From: Syngnathus acus
Lineage: Eukaryota; Chordata; Actinopteri; Syngnathiformes; Syngnathidae
Direction: 5' to 3'
NCBI RefSeq assembly: GCF_901709675.1
Contig: NC_051087.1
Location: 12,957,384-13,021,383, forward strand
DNA: 64,000 bases
This document shows positions 27,701 through 42,148 of the stretch, in pieces. The notes beneath the pieces were generated by a model. It was not told where the DNA came from. It saw only the letters and a list, made by a program, of their open reading frames with translations, and searched no databases. Position 1 is the stretch's first letter; every line of letters begins with the position of its first letter. The position numbers and the translations under genes were made by a program.

Positions 27701-30700
27701 GAGTTTATTCTGTACACCACCATAGGTGAAATTCAACTTCTTTTAGTGTCTCACCAATAAGAATAGTCTTAGTGAAGTGACATAACATAAATGTTTACCG
27801 CAAAGGTGTTGTCAGACATCTATTGACTCTGAGTACTTCTCAGCATAATTGGCATCATAGAAAAACATGTTTTTCTTTCTACTGTCATTTAGTCGGCAGA
27901 TATGCAACTCTTAGACACGTTCGGGCATTTTGTTGTTCCGTCGCTCTAATTGCATTTTTAGACATGCCATTTTGTTTGTGTGTATATTCCCGTGCATGTG
28001 TTACAATGTATCAATAAAGTCCCTCCCTGGTAGCCATTACCACTGATTCATGCCTCCCTCCTAATGGTCAAATCATTAACGTTATTTAGACCACGGGCTG
28101 TTGGCGTATGTGTGTGTGTTGTTTTCTTTTCTTCCGTGTTTGTCCACAGAGCAATGTCTATATATGCAATAACATTTGGGCAGTATATATGTGTGTGTGC
28201 GTGCGTGCGTGCGTGTGTGTGTGTTTGTGTGCGCACGCACATGTGTTAGACTGTCCTCGGGCCGCTCTGCGTATTGATCTCCATTTGGTCAATGAGCAAG
28301 GCTAACAACGCTAGAATATGCTGCTCTCGCCCACCCCAATCAATCTCAGCAGCCACATCACAAATGGCCCACTCTGCTCTCTGAGAGCACCTGACGCATT
28401 AGCCCACCACAGCCACCATTAGACATCTTTAACGATCACCTCCAGGTTTGAAAGACAACATCGGATATAGTAGACAGGTATGCACGGTTTACCAAATTGC
28501 TTTATTATCCCTATTTGTTACGGGGATAAAGAGGAGGTGCAAAACTCGACCTGCAAGCGTGTTTAACACACACCGACACATTTCTGCGTGTGTTGCAAAA
28601 GCCACAGTCATTGGTTTTCTCAGGTGGAAAAGGTTTTGTTCTCATTGATTTCTTTGCGGCACAACCTAGAGGCATAACATTAGTCTCACAGGACAGATAT
28701 GCTCATACGCACACACATGCATATATACTCGCAGAAAAGTGGAACTTGTCGATAAGGTCAATCAGTTCGGGTGGCTCATCTGTGGAGAGGCACCGCAGTC
28801 TCGAGAGAAAAGAAAAAGGAGAAATGACATATGCAATATTCTCATTCTCGTTGCTTCCCACATCTGGTGTGGCTCAACAGGGACCCATAAAAGCAAGAAC
28901 AAATTCAAGAAAGTGCTGGAGACCTGGTAGCATTAGCTTCACCGTGGCCCCTCTAGATTTTCTTATCACTCACTAACACCAGTATGGCACAGTTAAACAC
29001 TTACACGCTCACTGAGTCATTTACTGCTCTACTTTTGTTCTCTCTCTCCTCTCTTCCTCTGAGGTCTAAATCCCTTCGTACTCAACGACTTAACCCCTCT
29101 CTTTCATTTCGCCCTCTTCGCTTGTGCTTGAATCCACCAGTAACCATTAACCGCGGCATGTGTATGCGGTGAATAAAGTAACGTTTTGTCGGGTGCCACG
29201 TTCCTGACGCGTGGCGTGCCTCGCCACTTGTGGACAAACTGCAAATGATCAGTTATCCATTCTTTTACAGTCTATGCTAACAAGAAATGGTTCAAAATGC
29301 AGAGTTTATAGATAGAATTATTTTGAGCTATGTAACACTGCCAATTGTGTTTTACCAAAAAAAATACAGTTTATAATTATTTTCAGCCATGTAACACCGT
29401 CAATTGTGTCTTAGCAAAAAAAAAAAAAAGTATTGATTATTCTGATTCGCTACATTATAGATGACTTCATGTTAACTGCTGCAGGTGGAGACTAAATGAG
29501 GCTGTGAATTCATGTAAAAACTTCAATATATGGACAAACAGACATCACCATCTTGTGCCCTGGAGTCCCTCGATCTTCTTTGTCTTTGTCTTTAGCCTGA
29601 TGGAGTGCTTTCAGATAACTTCAGACCGCAACTGCCACCTCCTCCCCCCACTCTTCCTCTCAATCACCATCCATTTGTCTCCTTGTGCATCCGCCCGCTA
29701 CACCGGCTCACTCCCTCTCTGCCTTCCACAGCTCACACCACCCCCACCTCCCCTTTACCTCAGGCCCCTCCCACCCAAGGGCCGTCAGGTTAGTGTCAAT
29801 TCTTCAGTAAATGCCTGCCGCCTTGCTGAGCTTGTCGGTAGAGCGGGCGCTAATTAGCAGAATTGTACAATAATTCGTTCTTTTCTCTTATCTTTTCAGT
29901 CCCATCACCCCACCCCCTCATCTCGCCTTAAATTCTGTGCCGTCAAAAGTTGATGTCACAAATTTCTATTCGTTGTTCAAGAATCTTTTCCATATCGCGG
30001 AGCCTCTTTTCTCTGACATCTGTCTCTTCTCATACCTTTTTCTCTAATTCGATTGTCCTTGGGTTGTTGACTTTAGCTTGTTTTCTCTGTATTATTCTTT
30101 GCTTTCCTCCCACTCTGTCCCCACGTCTCCCCCAAAAGCAACCCCCGCCCCCCAGTATTTGTTGACACATCGATCTCAGTTCTCGCTTTCAAAAACCGTT
30201 CCACCAATATATTTCTCCCTGCTTTCCCTGCCCTTTTGCCTCATTTCGTGGAGATGAGTGTTTTCATTCTTTTATCAAAAGCTTTGATTCCGTCCCTCTC
30301 GTGTCATTCTTACAGCCGCCACCCCTCCCTTTTTCTTATATCTCGCTCAATGGCATTGTTGTTTTCAAATACATCTCTGGTCTCAACCGAGGTAATTGGC
30401 TCTTCAGTTTCGTTTTATGTAGAGAGCACTTTGTTTTCCACCAGAGTTACGACAGATTGGCTGCTTGGCTACCATGGTGACCAGACAACTGGAGTTGCAT
30501 GAATTTTATGATCTCATTCTTTATATTATTATTAATGAATATTAGGAATGGGTGAGTACAAATACCGGACATTGGGATCAGGAAGATAGCCGGACTTATT
30601 TCAAGTTATCGGTACTCAGCGCTAACTGCGGCGGCTACTGGTCACTTTACGATCACGGATTAATTTAAAGGCATACATATGTATCTGCCAGATGCCCTCT

Positions 30701-33700
30701 AGAACCTGAAGCGTAAACCCGTACGAGCAAAGGGTCTGGTTCTCCCAGGTGCTTAAGTCAGGAAAGGTACGCAGTTCCACTTTTGGGGCTGTGCAGAGTC
30801 TCCTATTGACTCCTATAGAAAATGGCAAGATTAGATTTTGAATGTTTTTTTTTTTTTTTTGACAGATGTGGGTCATGAAATCCATAGAAATATGTGTGGC
30901 TGGAACAAAGGCAGGCTTACTTGCTTTTTCAATTAATGGAACAGCTTCAAATATACATTTAGTCATGAGCACAGTCCTCGGAATAAGTTACTTTTATTTT
31001 ATTTGTCAAGTACAGGATGCAAATACACATGCTCCTTCAAAGTAACCCATTGGATGAGCCGTGCACGTTACTGGGGACGATCAGTATAATCCATAGGCAA
31101 GTCAATTTCACATTTAAAAGTATGAAATATATTTCAATTGGATCTCAATGAAACTCTCGTCTCAGGAAAACTTTACAATGCAGGACTCACTGCAATGGGT
31201 CACACCTCTTCAGTGGTTGCATGCGTTTTCACCCAAAGTGTGCCCCCATTTTCTGTATTGATAGCACATGTTAGAAGATAAGTGTCATGAAAACTGACTC
31301 ATTTTTTTAAAAACACACGCAATGCCTTTCAGGGAACATTGCCTGCCACCAGTGTGGCTGAGATGGGCTGCTACCGCACGTCATCTAACGACAGTTGACT
31401 GGCATATGCTTTTGTAACAAGCTTGCTGATCATTGACATGACATGACGTGGCTTTAGCATTAGCATCTAGCTTCCAATCAGGTAAAGCCTTCGACCACGA
31501 CTAAAAGTTTTAAATTTGGCAGGGGTTGCTGTCTGGGCTTGTCGTGAACATCCGTTTTTAGACCGTTGTAATTCTCAACAATCAGTCTCGTATTTGTTTT
31601 TTTGTTTTGTTTTTTATTGTTCAGACACTACAGGTGAATTAAACTGTGACAAACTTGTGTTGCCAAAACTAAGGTTGAATACTAAATGTTACCTGAAGCA
31701 CTGTTGTGTTCATTTTAATTCTTTCCACTTCACTATATTATTTGAATAGAAGTTGTACAACATTTCGATTGGGACTGGCCACTGGATTATTTCTTTCATA
31801 TTATTTCTCCATTTATTTAAATTCACTTCATTGTGTGTTCTATACACAACATGTACTTTATGAGCAAACAATCTGACGAACCTGACATTAATTCCAAGCT
31901 CTATTTAGTATAAGTATAGATCTTTCTTTAAAATTACAGGTAGCACTGGGTGGGAAGGTGGCTCCAGGTTGTGACCGTTATTGAGGAAGTTTTTTCAAAG
32001 AAAGCACAAGAAAGTGTGTGGTGCTAAACTTCACCTGACAAAACAATGATGAGTGTGTTTCACTTCTCCTTTTGGAGAACAACACCAGGCATTTCATTAC
32101 GAAGTCCCACTTTGCGTTAATGCTGAAACATTTTTGTTTTGTCTCCTACTGCACACTTCTGTCTCACACTTTGTCCATCTGTTCTGCTGAGTCGGGTGAT
32201 CACAGGGGGTCCATACATCACCTCACCACCTCCCGTGGAACAACATGGTGGAGAAGGGAGAACGGATTGGGCTCATTTCAGTACGCCAATGCACTCGCTC
32301 TCTAAAACACACAGTCTTTTAACACCACCAGTAGCTGATAGCAATGACAGCAAATTGGGTTCTTAGGCCCATTTGTGGTATCCCTTTTGCTCACATTATA
32401 TGCTCACTCATGTCCTTGAAAGTGCATTTTTGGTTAGTTATGGGCTCACGCTGATATCTAGTTGAATGGGAGATTAGCCTTTTCTATCCTTTTTTCAGAA
32501 CCCGGCGACTCCGGCGAAGAGAATATGTTCCAGAATATGATGTGTAGTGCAATATGATGGGGGGGGGCAAAAGTAAACTCAATGAAATGTAGAGAATTGA
32601 AAGAAATACTCTGGATTGTGCAAAATGTGGGAGGTAGGGAGACAGCCAGATAAATGAGTAGAATGCAATAATGTGGTAACGCTCCTCTGGAGTGGAAGTA
32701 TTTCTACACCCTCATGCTTTTAGTCCCATGTCTACTTTTTACAGAAGATTTCATCATATTACCGAAGGCCATTTTGGCTCTTTGTGGATAATGGGCTGCT
32801 GTGGAATTATTGGCGATGCTGGCTTGGAGTTAATGGTCATTCTCCGGCCATATGTCTCACTCTCTCTCTGTCTCACTCCCGCGTGCTAGAGCGGGAAGGG
32901 TAAGGAGCAGGAAAGATTAATGGCATACATAGATGGGCAGTCAGGGGCGATGGAGATAGCTGAAGGTGCAGCTTGTCGAGAAAAAAAACCCAGCTCATTC
33001 TAGAAGACAAAAGAAACTAAAACGACGTTGTGCTGAGTGGATTATCACGGGGGGTGGGGGCTAAGACAGTTTATCTTCTAATACAATAAACGGAAAGAAA
33101 GGAATTTTAAGTTACGGTGACTTGGCACAAAAAGAAATTTAATACATCCATTAATTATTCTGTTAAGACAATTTATAGGTGCAGCACACACGATTTTGAA
33201 TGCAAACATGGCTTTCCGTTTGCATTCTCTTCATTTGCATGCATAGGCTATAGAGAAGTCTATCTCGTCGGATGATGGCAGAATGCAGGGGAAGGTGGGG
33301 GCAGACAACGAGGGGGGGTGCGGGGATCAAGATGGAAGGAGGCACAGCGGATAGATGCGGAAGAGCGAACAGTGATGTGAAGAGAAGGAGAGAGAGAAAA
33401 GGAGTGCCTAAAGAAAGACAGGAAGCGAGAGATGGCGAGGTTGAGGAGGAATGCAGCAGGGAGGGAGGGGGGGAGGGGGAGGCTATTGCCCTGAGACCAC
33501 AGCCAGAGTGAGAAAAAGAGAGAGAGAGTAAAAGAGTTATAGCCTCACAGCAGCATCTAATGGCTTCTCTGGAGAGAGAGAGCGAGAGGGAGAGGAGGGG
33601 AGGAGAAGGTCTATGACAGAGGCAGAGACACATTTAGAGAGGAAGAGATGGAGGGAGGAACAAAGAGAGGTAGTGGCTGCACGGCCAACCGAAAAAGAGG

Positions 33701-36700
33701 GAAGGGCTAAATAGTGAACGCGAGGTTATCAAACTGGGGATGATCAGTAAGGATAAAATGGAACGATCTTCAATGTAGAAAAACTAAAAGTGAGAGAGGG
33801 AAAAATAAAAAGTGAGAGATGTATACTGCTATGATGAGGCTGTTGAAAAGAGCCTTGGGGTTATCAATAGCAGAAGGTGGATGGCCAATGAAGGAGGCAG
33901 AGAAGCAGCCGGACAGATGCACGAGTGATAGAAGAAAATGGAGGCGCTTCATCCATTCATTCAGTCAAAATGGAAATGAATGATAGAACGATGGGCAAGC
34001 GGCAAATGATAAGAGGGGGAGGAGGAAGAAAAACAAAAAGAAACCTTGGACATAACGTTTAGTGAAGAAGGAAATCGAAAAGAAGCCTACTTCCCTGTCC
34101 TAACAAGGCAGAGGAATGGAGGTAAACAGAGATGTGAGGACGGACACTCACAAGTATTTTTCTACCTCCACTACCAGCCGTGTAATGACACTGATCCCGC
34201 AATTCTCCCCGGAAAGAACTCAAATACTTGCCGTGTGTTAAGAGCACACACACAGCGTTTGAAATCTCTTCCCTTCTGTTTAATGCTACCTCTAGATGTA
34301 AGCTCGCTCCGAGTCGCTCTGTATATTTCCCGCCGTACGCATACTAGCAATGAAGCGGGCGATGATATACATGAATGCAGCTCATACAGTACAAAAAGGG
34401 GGAAAGGAGAAGAGGCAGCAAAGAGACGAGCAGTCCACCTGCTGCGGCTCTGAGATGGATCTCAGATGTACCTTTCTCAGCCACCATAATTAGATTACAT
34501 ACAAACACATCAATCTCTCATTGGCTCTTCCAGTACGTCCCACGCTACCGCCACACACACACACACACACCATGAACGAAGCTGAAATGCGTGTACGTGT
34601 CAGGCAATCTTTCAAACACACGTTCAGGTTTCCATGGTGACCGTTTCCAAGGGGATTTACTGTAGCACCTGGTCCCTCTTAGGGTGGTACATTCATTCGC
34701 TCGCCACGAGCACTTGACGGTCACCAATGATCTCATCCTCTCACTTCGTTCTCATTTTCTTCTCCTAGCTTCCATCTCGAAGATGACTTGCTTCACTCCT
34801 CTGTCCTTTTAAAGTGTACCTTCTGTCACATCTTATTCCCCTCAATAGTCGGCTTCGTAAAACGAGAGCACGTCCTCTGCCTATCGGTAAAATGAAAGAA
34901 TACTTTCATCAGCATATAATTAATCAGCATCAGTTCATCATTTCCTCCACTGATGAGTGTGTCTTATCTTCTGCCTGTGTGTCTGTGTGCATGCTTTGGC
35001 GAATGCACGGAGTACAAGCCATATATATTACAACTATATTATGAATAAGGACAAAATAAGGACAAAAGGACAAGACCGGAGGAAAAACTGGCAAAATTTG
35101 GTAAATTGCCCATCTCTAGCTGTTAATGTGTCGCTTTTTGAGACAATCTCTGGGTTGATTGAGAACAAGTACTTGGCAGTGGGTTTGCCACAGGCAAGCA
35201 GGTAAAGCAGTCATTTGCATGAATCCTCCCCACATAGCAGGCTAACTTCAGCGAGACGACAAAACCAGGGTGGAAACTGTGCTATAATTTTTGTCCTTTG
35301 GGTATTTTTGGTAAACACTTTCGGGTAGCTATTTTAGAATCCGAATCTTTATTGTGATTGTATGTTTTCAAATCCGGGTTTAATAGCACTGCACCGTGTT
35401 GATTCACTTATTGGCAAAGGATTTGACCCCGTTTACTGTTCTCTAATCTGAGTGTGTATAGTTACTTCCAAACTGTTTTCCTAAGCATATACACTCTGTG
35501 TGTAGTTCAGAAATAGGCCAATTCGGGTTTAGAGCCCAGAGATGTTAGAGATTAAACAGACCACTGTGGGGAAGAAGGCTGCTCTCCAGCAGTTTAAATA
35601 TAACTCTCTTTTGGGAGAAACTGACTATATGTGAGAATGAGGAGGTGGTGTTAGGGACAGTGGGTGACTTTGGCTTCATAGAGTACATCTTCATGTCCTT
35701 GTTCTTGTACGAGTGTGGGTCAAAGTGGTGGCATCTTCACACGTGGAGTTGCAAGGCTATTTGAATATTGTCAGGTCTGACTGCGCCATCTGCTCACCGT
35801 CGATGTGTATGTGGTGATACGCTATGTCGCGTGTTTAGTGAAGCTATCTGCAGGAGCAGCAAATTTGGGCATCAAAGAACACAAATGTGTTGGGTTTCCT
35901 CAAGTTAGTTCTGACCAGCACATTTCATACTTCATGAAAAGCTCAAGCGCAGAGCGCCTCACTGCAGCACACTTTACATGTGCTTATTATAGTTGAATGT
36001 CAATCGGTGTAAAAATATTTCACTCGCAGTCTCTTGCCCTTGCACAATCAAATGTTGCTCATCTGGACAGCCATGCTTGTTATCACTTCATAATGAGATG
36101 CACAGTGCTACGATGCATTTCCTCCAAGCTTCCTTCTGTCCTTTTGCTCTCCGTACAGTTTGGCCTTTGCTAATTTGTTATAATGGCATTGCCATTACAC
36201 ATCGTTTTGCATGGACTTTCCACAAATTATGTGCAGGTGTTTATACTGTCTGTCCTGCAAGACATTTCATTGTAGTTTTTATACAGAAGAATTGTATTGT
36301 ATGTATTTTGCAGTCTTCTATTTTAAAGTTTCCACTGTGCAATCACGTCAGGTAAAGCAAGTCTAGTTATTTGATTCTTAAAATTTGCAATTTGTCCCGT
36401 TGGAGGTTGCCACAGCAAGTGAATTGCATGATTTGTTGTACGCCAGACGCCCTTCCTGATGCAACCCACCCATTTTCGTGATTCAGACTTGGTAACATTT
36501 ACCCCAACACTACCAGTGCATATGTTATACGGAATAATTGTTTAGCTTATTCAAAAAATTGTTCATTTTTGTACTTTACTTTAAACTATATCAAACTAAT
36601 AAAATATACTTGTTATACTAAATAAGTTTCACTTTTAAAATGCAAAATGAAGAACAACTAGCGAGCTGCAGGCTGTGAGAGGAGCCTGCTCTGCCCCCAG

Positions 36701-38858
36701 CGGAGCGGACGAGAAGGATGGAATGTTAATTATGTTAAAGTTTTTAAGTTACGAGCACCCTCACACCCTTAAACAATTTCTTTCTGAATATTTGTTACGC
36801 TTAATAAATGTTACTTCTAAAATGTAGAATGAAGTATAACTGGCTAACAAATTCAATAACACATTTGAAAACGCTTCGGAGTTTCTGAACAGAACGTCGA
36901 TCAAAAGTGCCGTTCGGTTATTCAGAGTGCTCTAAAAACAGAGTGCCGGTGCGCTCCATCGCGATTTCAAACAGGGACGCATTGCAGGTATGAATCGGGA
37001 TGCGACTGGTTGAATGTGAGACTTTGTAAAGCGCTTCGAAGACCAAGGTGTTGATGAAAGCACTATATAAGTGCACTCCATTTGCCTTTTATCAGTCCGA
37101 CACTGTAAAAATGAATGAGCGGATGGATGGATGGATGGATGGATGGATGGATGGATGGATGGATGGATGGATGGATGGATGGATGGATGGATGGATGGAT
37201 GGATGGATGGATGGATGGATGGATTAATGAATAATGGCATAATACACTGACACCCTGCGAAAAAAATCAGCAAAACGGCAAGGCCGTGAAAAGTGTACTG
37301 CAATAAAGCGAAAGCTATTTCATTACATTAGCCAATAGTACATTTATTTAGGTAAGTTCAGAGGAGTCTTGAGTGACATCCCATTCCTAATCAAAAGGTT
37401 TCAATATGATGTCGGCCCACCCCATGCAGATACAACAGCTTCAACCCTTCTGGAAAGCTGTCCACAAGGTGTAGAAGTGTGAATATGTGACCGTTCCTCT
37501 AAAATTCCCCAAATCTTGTTAGTTTTTAGAGCTTGTGCCTCAAGTGCGGCGCACAAGCAACTTGACACGGTCCCCCATGGCCCACTCGTGGGGACACGTG
37601 CATCCATACATCTAGTTTTGAACAAGCACAACACATAGAGCCAACCACCCGTCCATGCCAAGTCTGTTCGTGTATGGAATATCATTTGTTAACAAAGTTC
37701 TTTTTTTTTTATGAAAATTTCATACCTCAGTCGAATTGTTCATAACTAAAGACATATGCAATTCGAGATTCCACTGTTAATAGCCTCCAGAAATTGTATG
37801 ATTTGAAATAAAAATAAATACATTGAAAAATGTAAAAATGAACATAATCATGATTAATTTTTCCGTGTAAGATAGGAATGAAATGAATTACTGCCTTCTT
37901 CACCACACACAAATACACCCACACCCACATCTGCATGCAATCACTCACTGACACACACACACACACACGTGCACACAAACACACAAGCACACAAACACTA
38001 TATCCCAGCTTGCTTCACATGTAATGTAATTGACTGTGCTCTGTATGCCTCATAACCCAATAAAATTGACAGCCTCCGCCACACACAAACACATTGTGCT
38101 TGAACAAACGCATGCACGCACACACACACACACACATGCAACCTGTAATGCATCTTTTTTCCACCACATCCTTTCTTCCTTTCCTGCAGCAAACTGGTAA
38201 CTTGACTTGTGCACATGGCAGCCTCAGTAGGCATTGACCCATTTCTGTTGCACAGTGCAAAAGTGCCAGAATGTAGCTACTGTCTGTGGGGACACACAAC
38301 AAGAGGTAAAGAGACAATTGAGAGAACTCGTATTTTATGATATTCACGGCAAATGTGACAAAAGATTCCCAAGCAGAATATTTACATGGAACAGATTAGG
38401 TGTGGGATCGTGAGTGTGTGCCAAGTGTTGTGAAGGGCAACCGTAGCTTCTGATCCAAGAACCATCTGGTCCTTGCCGCAGCAACTGTTGCTTTCTTCTT
38501 CTTCCCGAGGCCACCGTTTTCTCCTCCTTGATCTTCTCCCTCCCTCACTCCACCTTGCACAAAGCAGCTCAAATGTCATCTTCCTCCTGTCATTTGGCAG
38601 CCTTTTTGACATGCAATTGTATGCTTGTTTGTCCTGCATCGGTTTCCTATAGCCTACGTATATACCACATAAACACACAACAACGCAGACGCCCAGGGGC
38701 CCTGTGTTTTCCAAAAGATTGAAGAGGAGCAGAGAGAGTTTTTAATGGTGGAGCATTTGGAGAGATGTGAAAAAAAGGGTTGTGCGTGGGGGAGACGGCA
38801 GAATCGTAGATCAGAGCAGTCATGATTGAGCCATCTGCTAAGAGACCAATGACACACG

Positions 38859-38890
<32 letters not shown>

Positions 38891-41800
38891 GCTGTTTTAA
38901 GGTCACCAGTGCCACCTGTTGGTCAGCTTATGAAACTACTCCGCTTCCCTCCATCTCTGTTGTGGTGAACCGAAGGAAGACAGCAGCGATAGTCGAGATG
39001 CGCAGCTGAAAGCATCGATCAGTCTGGTGCGGCTGTCTGCACCATCTGGAAACGACGGTTCTGGTTTCTGCACCGGGTTTTTGTCATCTCCGACGCTTCA
39101 ATACAGTTTAGGAGGCTGAAACCTAATCCCGCATCTGCTGTCTTCCTACACCTGCAGGTGCATGTGCTTTGTCGTTGAGTCATGCGAGAGACTGTGCTGA
39201 TGCATTTGGATGTGTACAGATGTCACTTTGCCCTCAGACACCTACTGCTTCCCTTCGTTGGGCTAAACAATATCCAGTCATCGAGCTTTAGGAAATTCAT
39301 ACAGTAAATGCTCCCCCTGTGAGCTAAGCATATTAGCATATGGCTAAATGGGGAAGGAAATGCTCTTTATATGCTAATAAGGAGATAATATATGCAGTAA
39401 GGACCAACCAACATTGCTATTGCGGAGACTCAGGATGATGTGGCTAAAGATACCTTTTTACACTTTTATGCAACAAAGCGGCTGAATTTATGCGGTGTTG
39501 TGATACTTTTGGGTATCTCCCTTTGGAGACAGATACAAAATATGCACATGTGCTTGTATACAATAGGTATAGCGATACATCAATACCACTTCACTCAGAT
39601 GAAAGTCATTTGATCACTCACAGATAGTGATCCTTGATCATTCCACTTCATGTTGCAATTGTGATTTATTTTCATTAAATATATTTCAAAACTTTTTTGA
39701 ACATGGCTTAAATGTCACCAAATGTAAACCTTTTTTGCACTGACAACTTGTCATTACGATATGACAATGCTAATAGAATGAATCCCATTTTACAAACCAA
39801 TATGAACTAGAAACAATAAATAATTTCAACAGTGATTGTATATTGCAGTGTGTTCACCAAAACATTTCAATAGTCCAGATGTAATCTATTGTGAATACTG
39901 GACTGAAAGAAATAAAGACATTCAAGTGTTCCTTAATGCAGCTTATACATCCGTCATGTATCTGCCAGAGTAAATAAGAACAGCAGATGCAATGAACAAC
40001 AAGCCAGGGTTAAATACATGACAATGCATTAAAATTAACATAGAAAGAAAATTCAACAGAACTGTGGCGTTACAACGCATGGTCAACTGCCAGTTGGTTC
40101 AAAATTTAGTTCAAAGATCAGTTTGGGCAGTTCATGAATGCTACTATGAGCACATTAGCTCACACAGAATATGAAACCGGATTGTCATTTTACCACAGGG
40201 TGCAACCAAATATAATAGACACAACCCATTAAAACAAAAAAAACGATGACCAACCAGGTCATCCCCGTTCAAGTGACAGAAAAAAACCAATGACCAACCA
40301 GGTGATACAAAACAGGAGTCCATCGCGCCGCTTTTTACAGCACCTTATACATTTTCAAGTAAAAAGAAAACATAACAGAGGGGAGTGGAGAAAAAAAAGC
40401 TCCTGTAAAGAGAGCACAGTATGGATTTTGAGAAAAATCCTCAGCATCAAAGGACTGTGGCTTGAAAATCTAGGTGCTTGCAAGTCGTCAGCCACCACCG
40501 CAATCCGCCTCTGCCTCCACCAGGGGAATTTCAGGAGAGTCCCAAAAGGCCAGTCCATTTCAGGGCCTAGTCAACCCCCACCTCACCCCCAACCCCGACA
40601 ACAACTTTTTGACGATTAGTTTGGTGCATGACGGCCACCGTTCACACTCCACCACCCTGTCAATGAATATCCGCGGGCCAAACTTTAGTCCCAGTATGTC
40701 GCCAGTCGCCACCCATGACTGCCCTCAATGGAACTGACAATTGCCTCTTTCCGTATGTCTCTCCAGGAGCAAGGTGTAGTGGGTATGTCCCGACCTCCTG
40801 GCGCCATCCCACCTCCACACCCTGCCGGCGGCGTGGCCTCAGGAGTGGGGCCTAACCAGGGGTCAGGTCCACCTCCAGGCTATGCGGGAAACCAGCAGCA
40901 GGCAGCCATGATGAAACAGATGATGGCGATGGAGCAGGAGAAGAGGGTACAGATGCACATGATGGAGCAGCAGAAGCAGCAGCTCTTCAGAGAGCAGAGG
41001 CAGCAGCAGCATCAGCAACTCCTGGCCGAACAGGTGAGCTACACTAAGTGGAGATCCATGACATGTTATCATTTTGGCCTACATTGTTTTTTTCTTCTGT
41101 ACAGTGTATTTTTGTCCATGAATAAGAGCAGCTTATCCATCCCCTGATGTTCCCCACTGTTGTCTGGCTGCATGTCTAATTACCCTCTTCACCACTTCCT
41201 TTTCATCTCTGCAGCATGTGTGCACGCTTATGTTCATGTTGTTGGCCACATCCCACCTGCTGTGATAATGGGCTGTTTTCTTTTTACTTCTCTCTCTGTG
41301 AGTGAACCAAGTGTTAACCAGTCTTGGACTCTGAAGTCACCACCCACCATGTTACTTTTCAATTGGCTCTGCAAAAACATACACAGATGTACTTAAATTG
41401 CGGTCTGGAAGGGAACACCCCGCTGAGGTTTAGTGTGTCTCTTCTGAATTACAGAAGCGCGCACAGCCCACGCAAACGCAATGGGCTGCAACTTCTGCTT
41501 CCGGGTTAGCACTGGTCAATCTGTCTGTACCAAACATCTAAAGATGGATTACACTGCAGTCCAAGTACCAAAGTCTGGCTTAATGTCTCTATTAATTTTG
41601 GGGGACTCTCTATTTACACATACTAATGAAAGAACGCACATGCGCAGACAAAAAGCACACGCTGTAAGTAACTCCACGAGCGTCACTTTGATGAGATTTC
41701 AAAACATCTTACCATAGTGTGTACACCACATCTGCTTTTAATACACTCTGCTAATTTGTCTTTTGATTTATGATGTTTATTTTATATGACGTTACATTGG

Positions 41801-42100
41801 TGTGTGTGTGTTTGCGTAGCTCCAACAGCAGCATCTCCCAAGACAGATGGGCCAAGGCCAGAGGAATCCCTTCCCTCAAGTCAGTCAGTATCAAGGTGAA
41901 TAACCAACACGAGCAAACATTTCTACATGTATTTAACTACACACCGAGTCCAAAGAAGCAGTTTGTAATCAGACATAGATGGTCTAAACTCAATATTTAC
42001 AAAAATACCTCATTAGTTTTAGAACCAATGGTTTGCTGATCCCCTCGATCTGTTTCTATCAATTATCTATTCGATTATTTTGCCTCCCTTTGTGTGTGTG

Positions 42101-42148
<48 letters not shown>

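Noticed and set aside
30622-30972. 116-codon minus-strand ORF
   Set aside because: No recognisable domain, no splice or promoter context, and a Lys run from a poly-A stretch. Left unannotated as a gene.
33163-33633. 156-codon Ser/Leu/Pro-rich ORF
   Set aside because: Reverse reading of the GA-rich tract. Compositional artefact.
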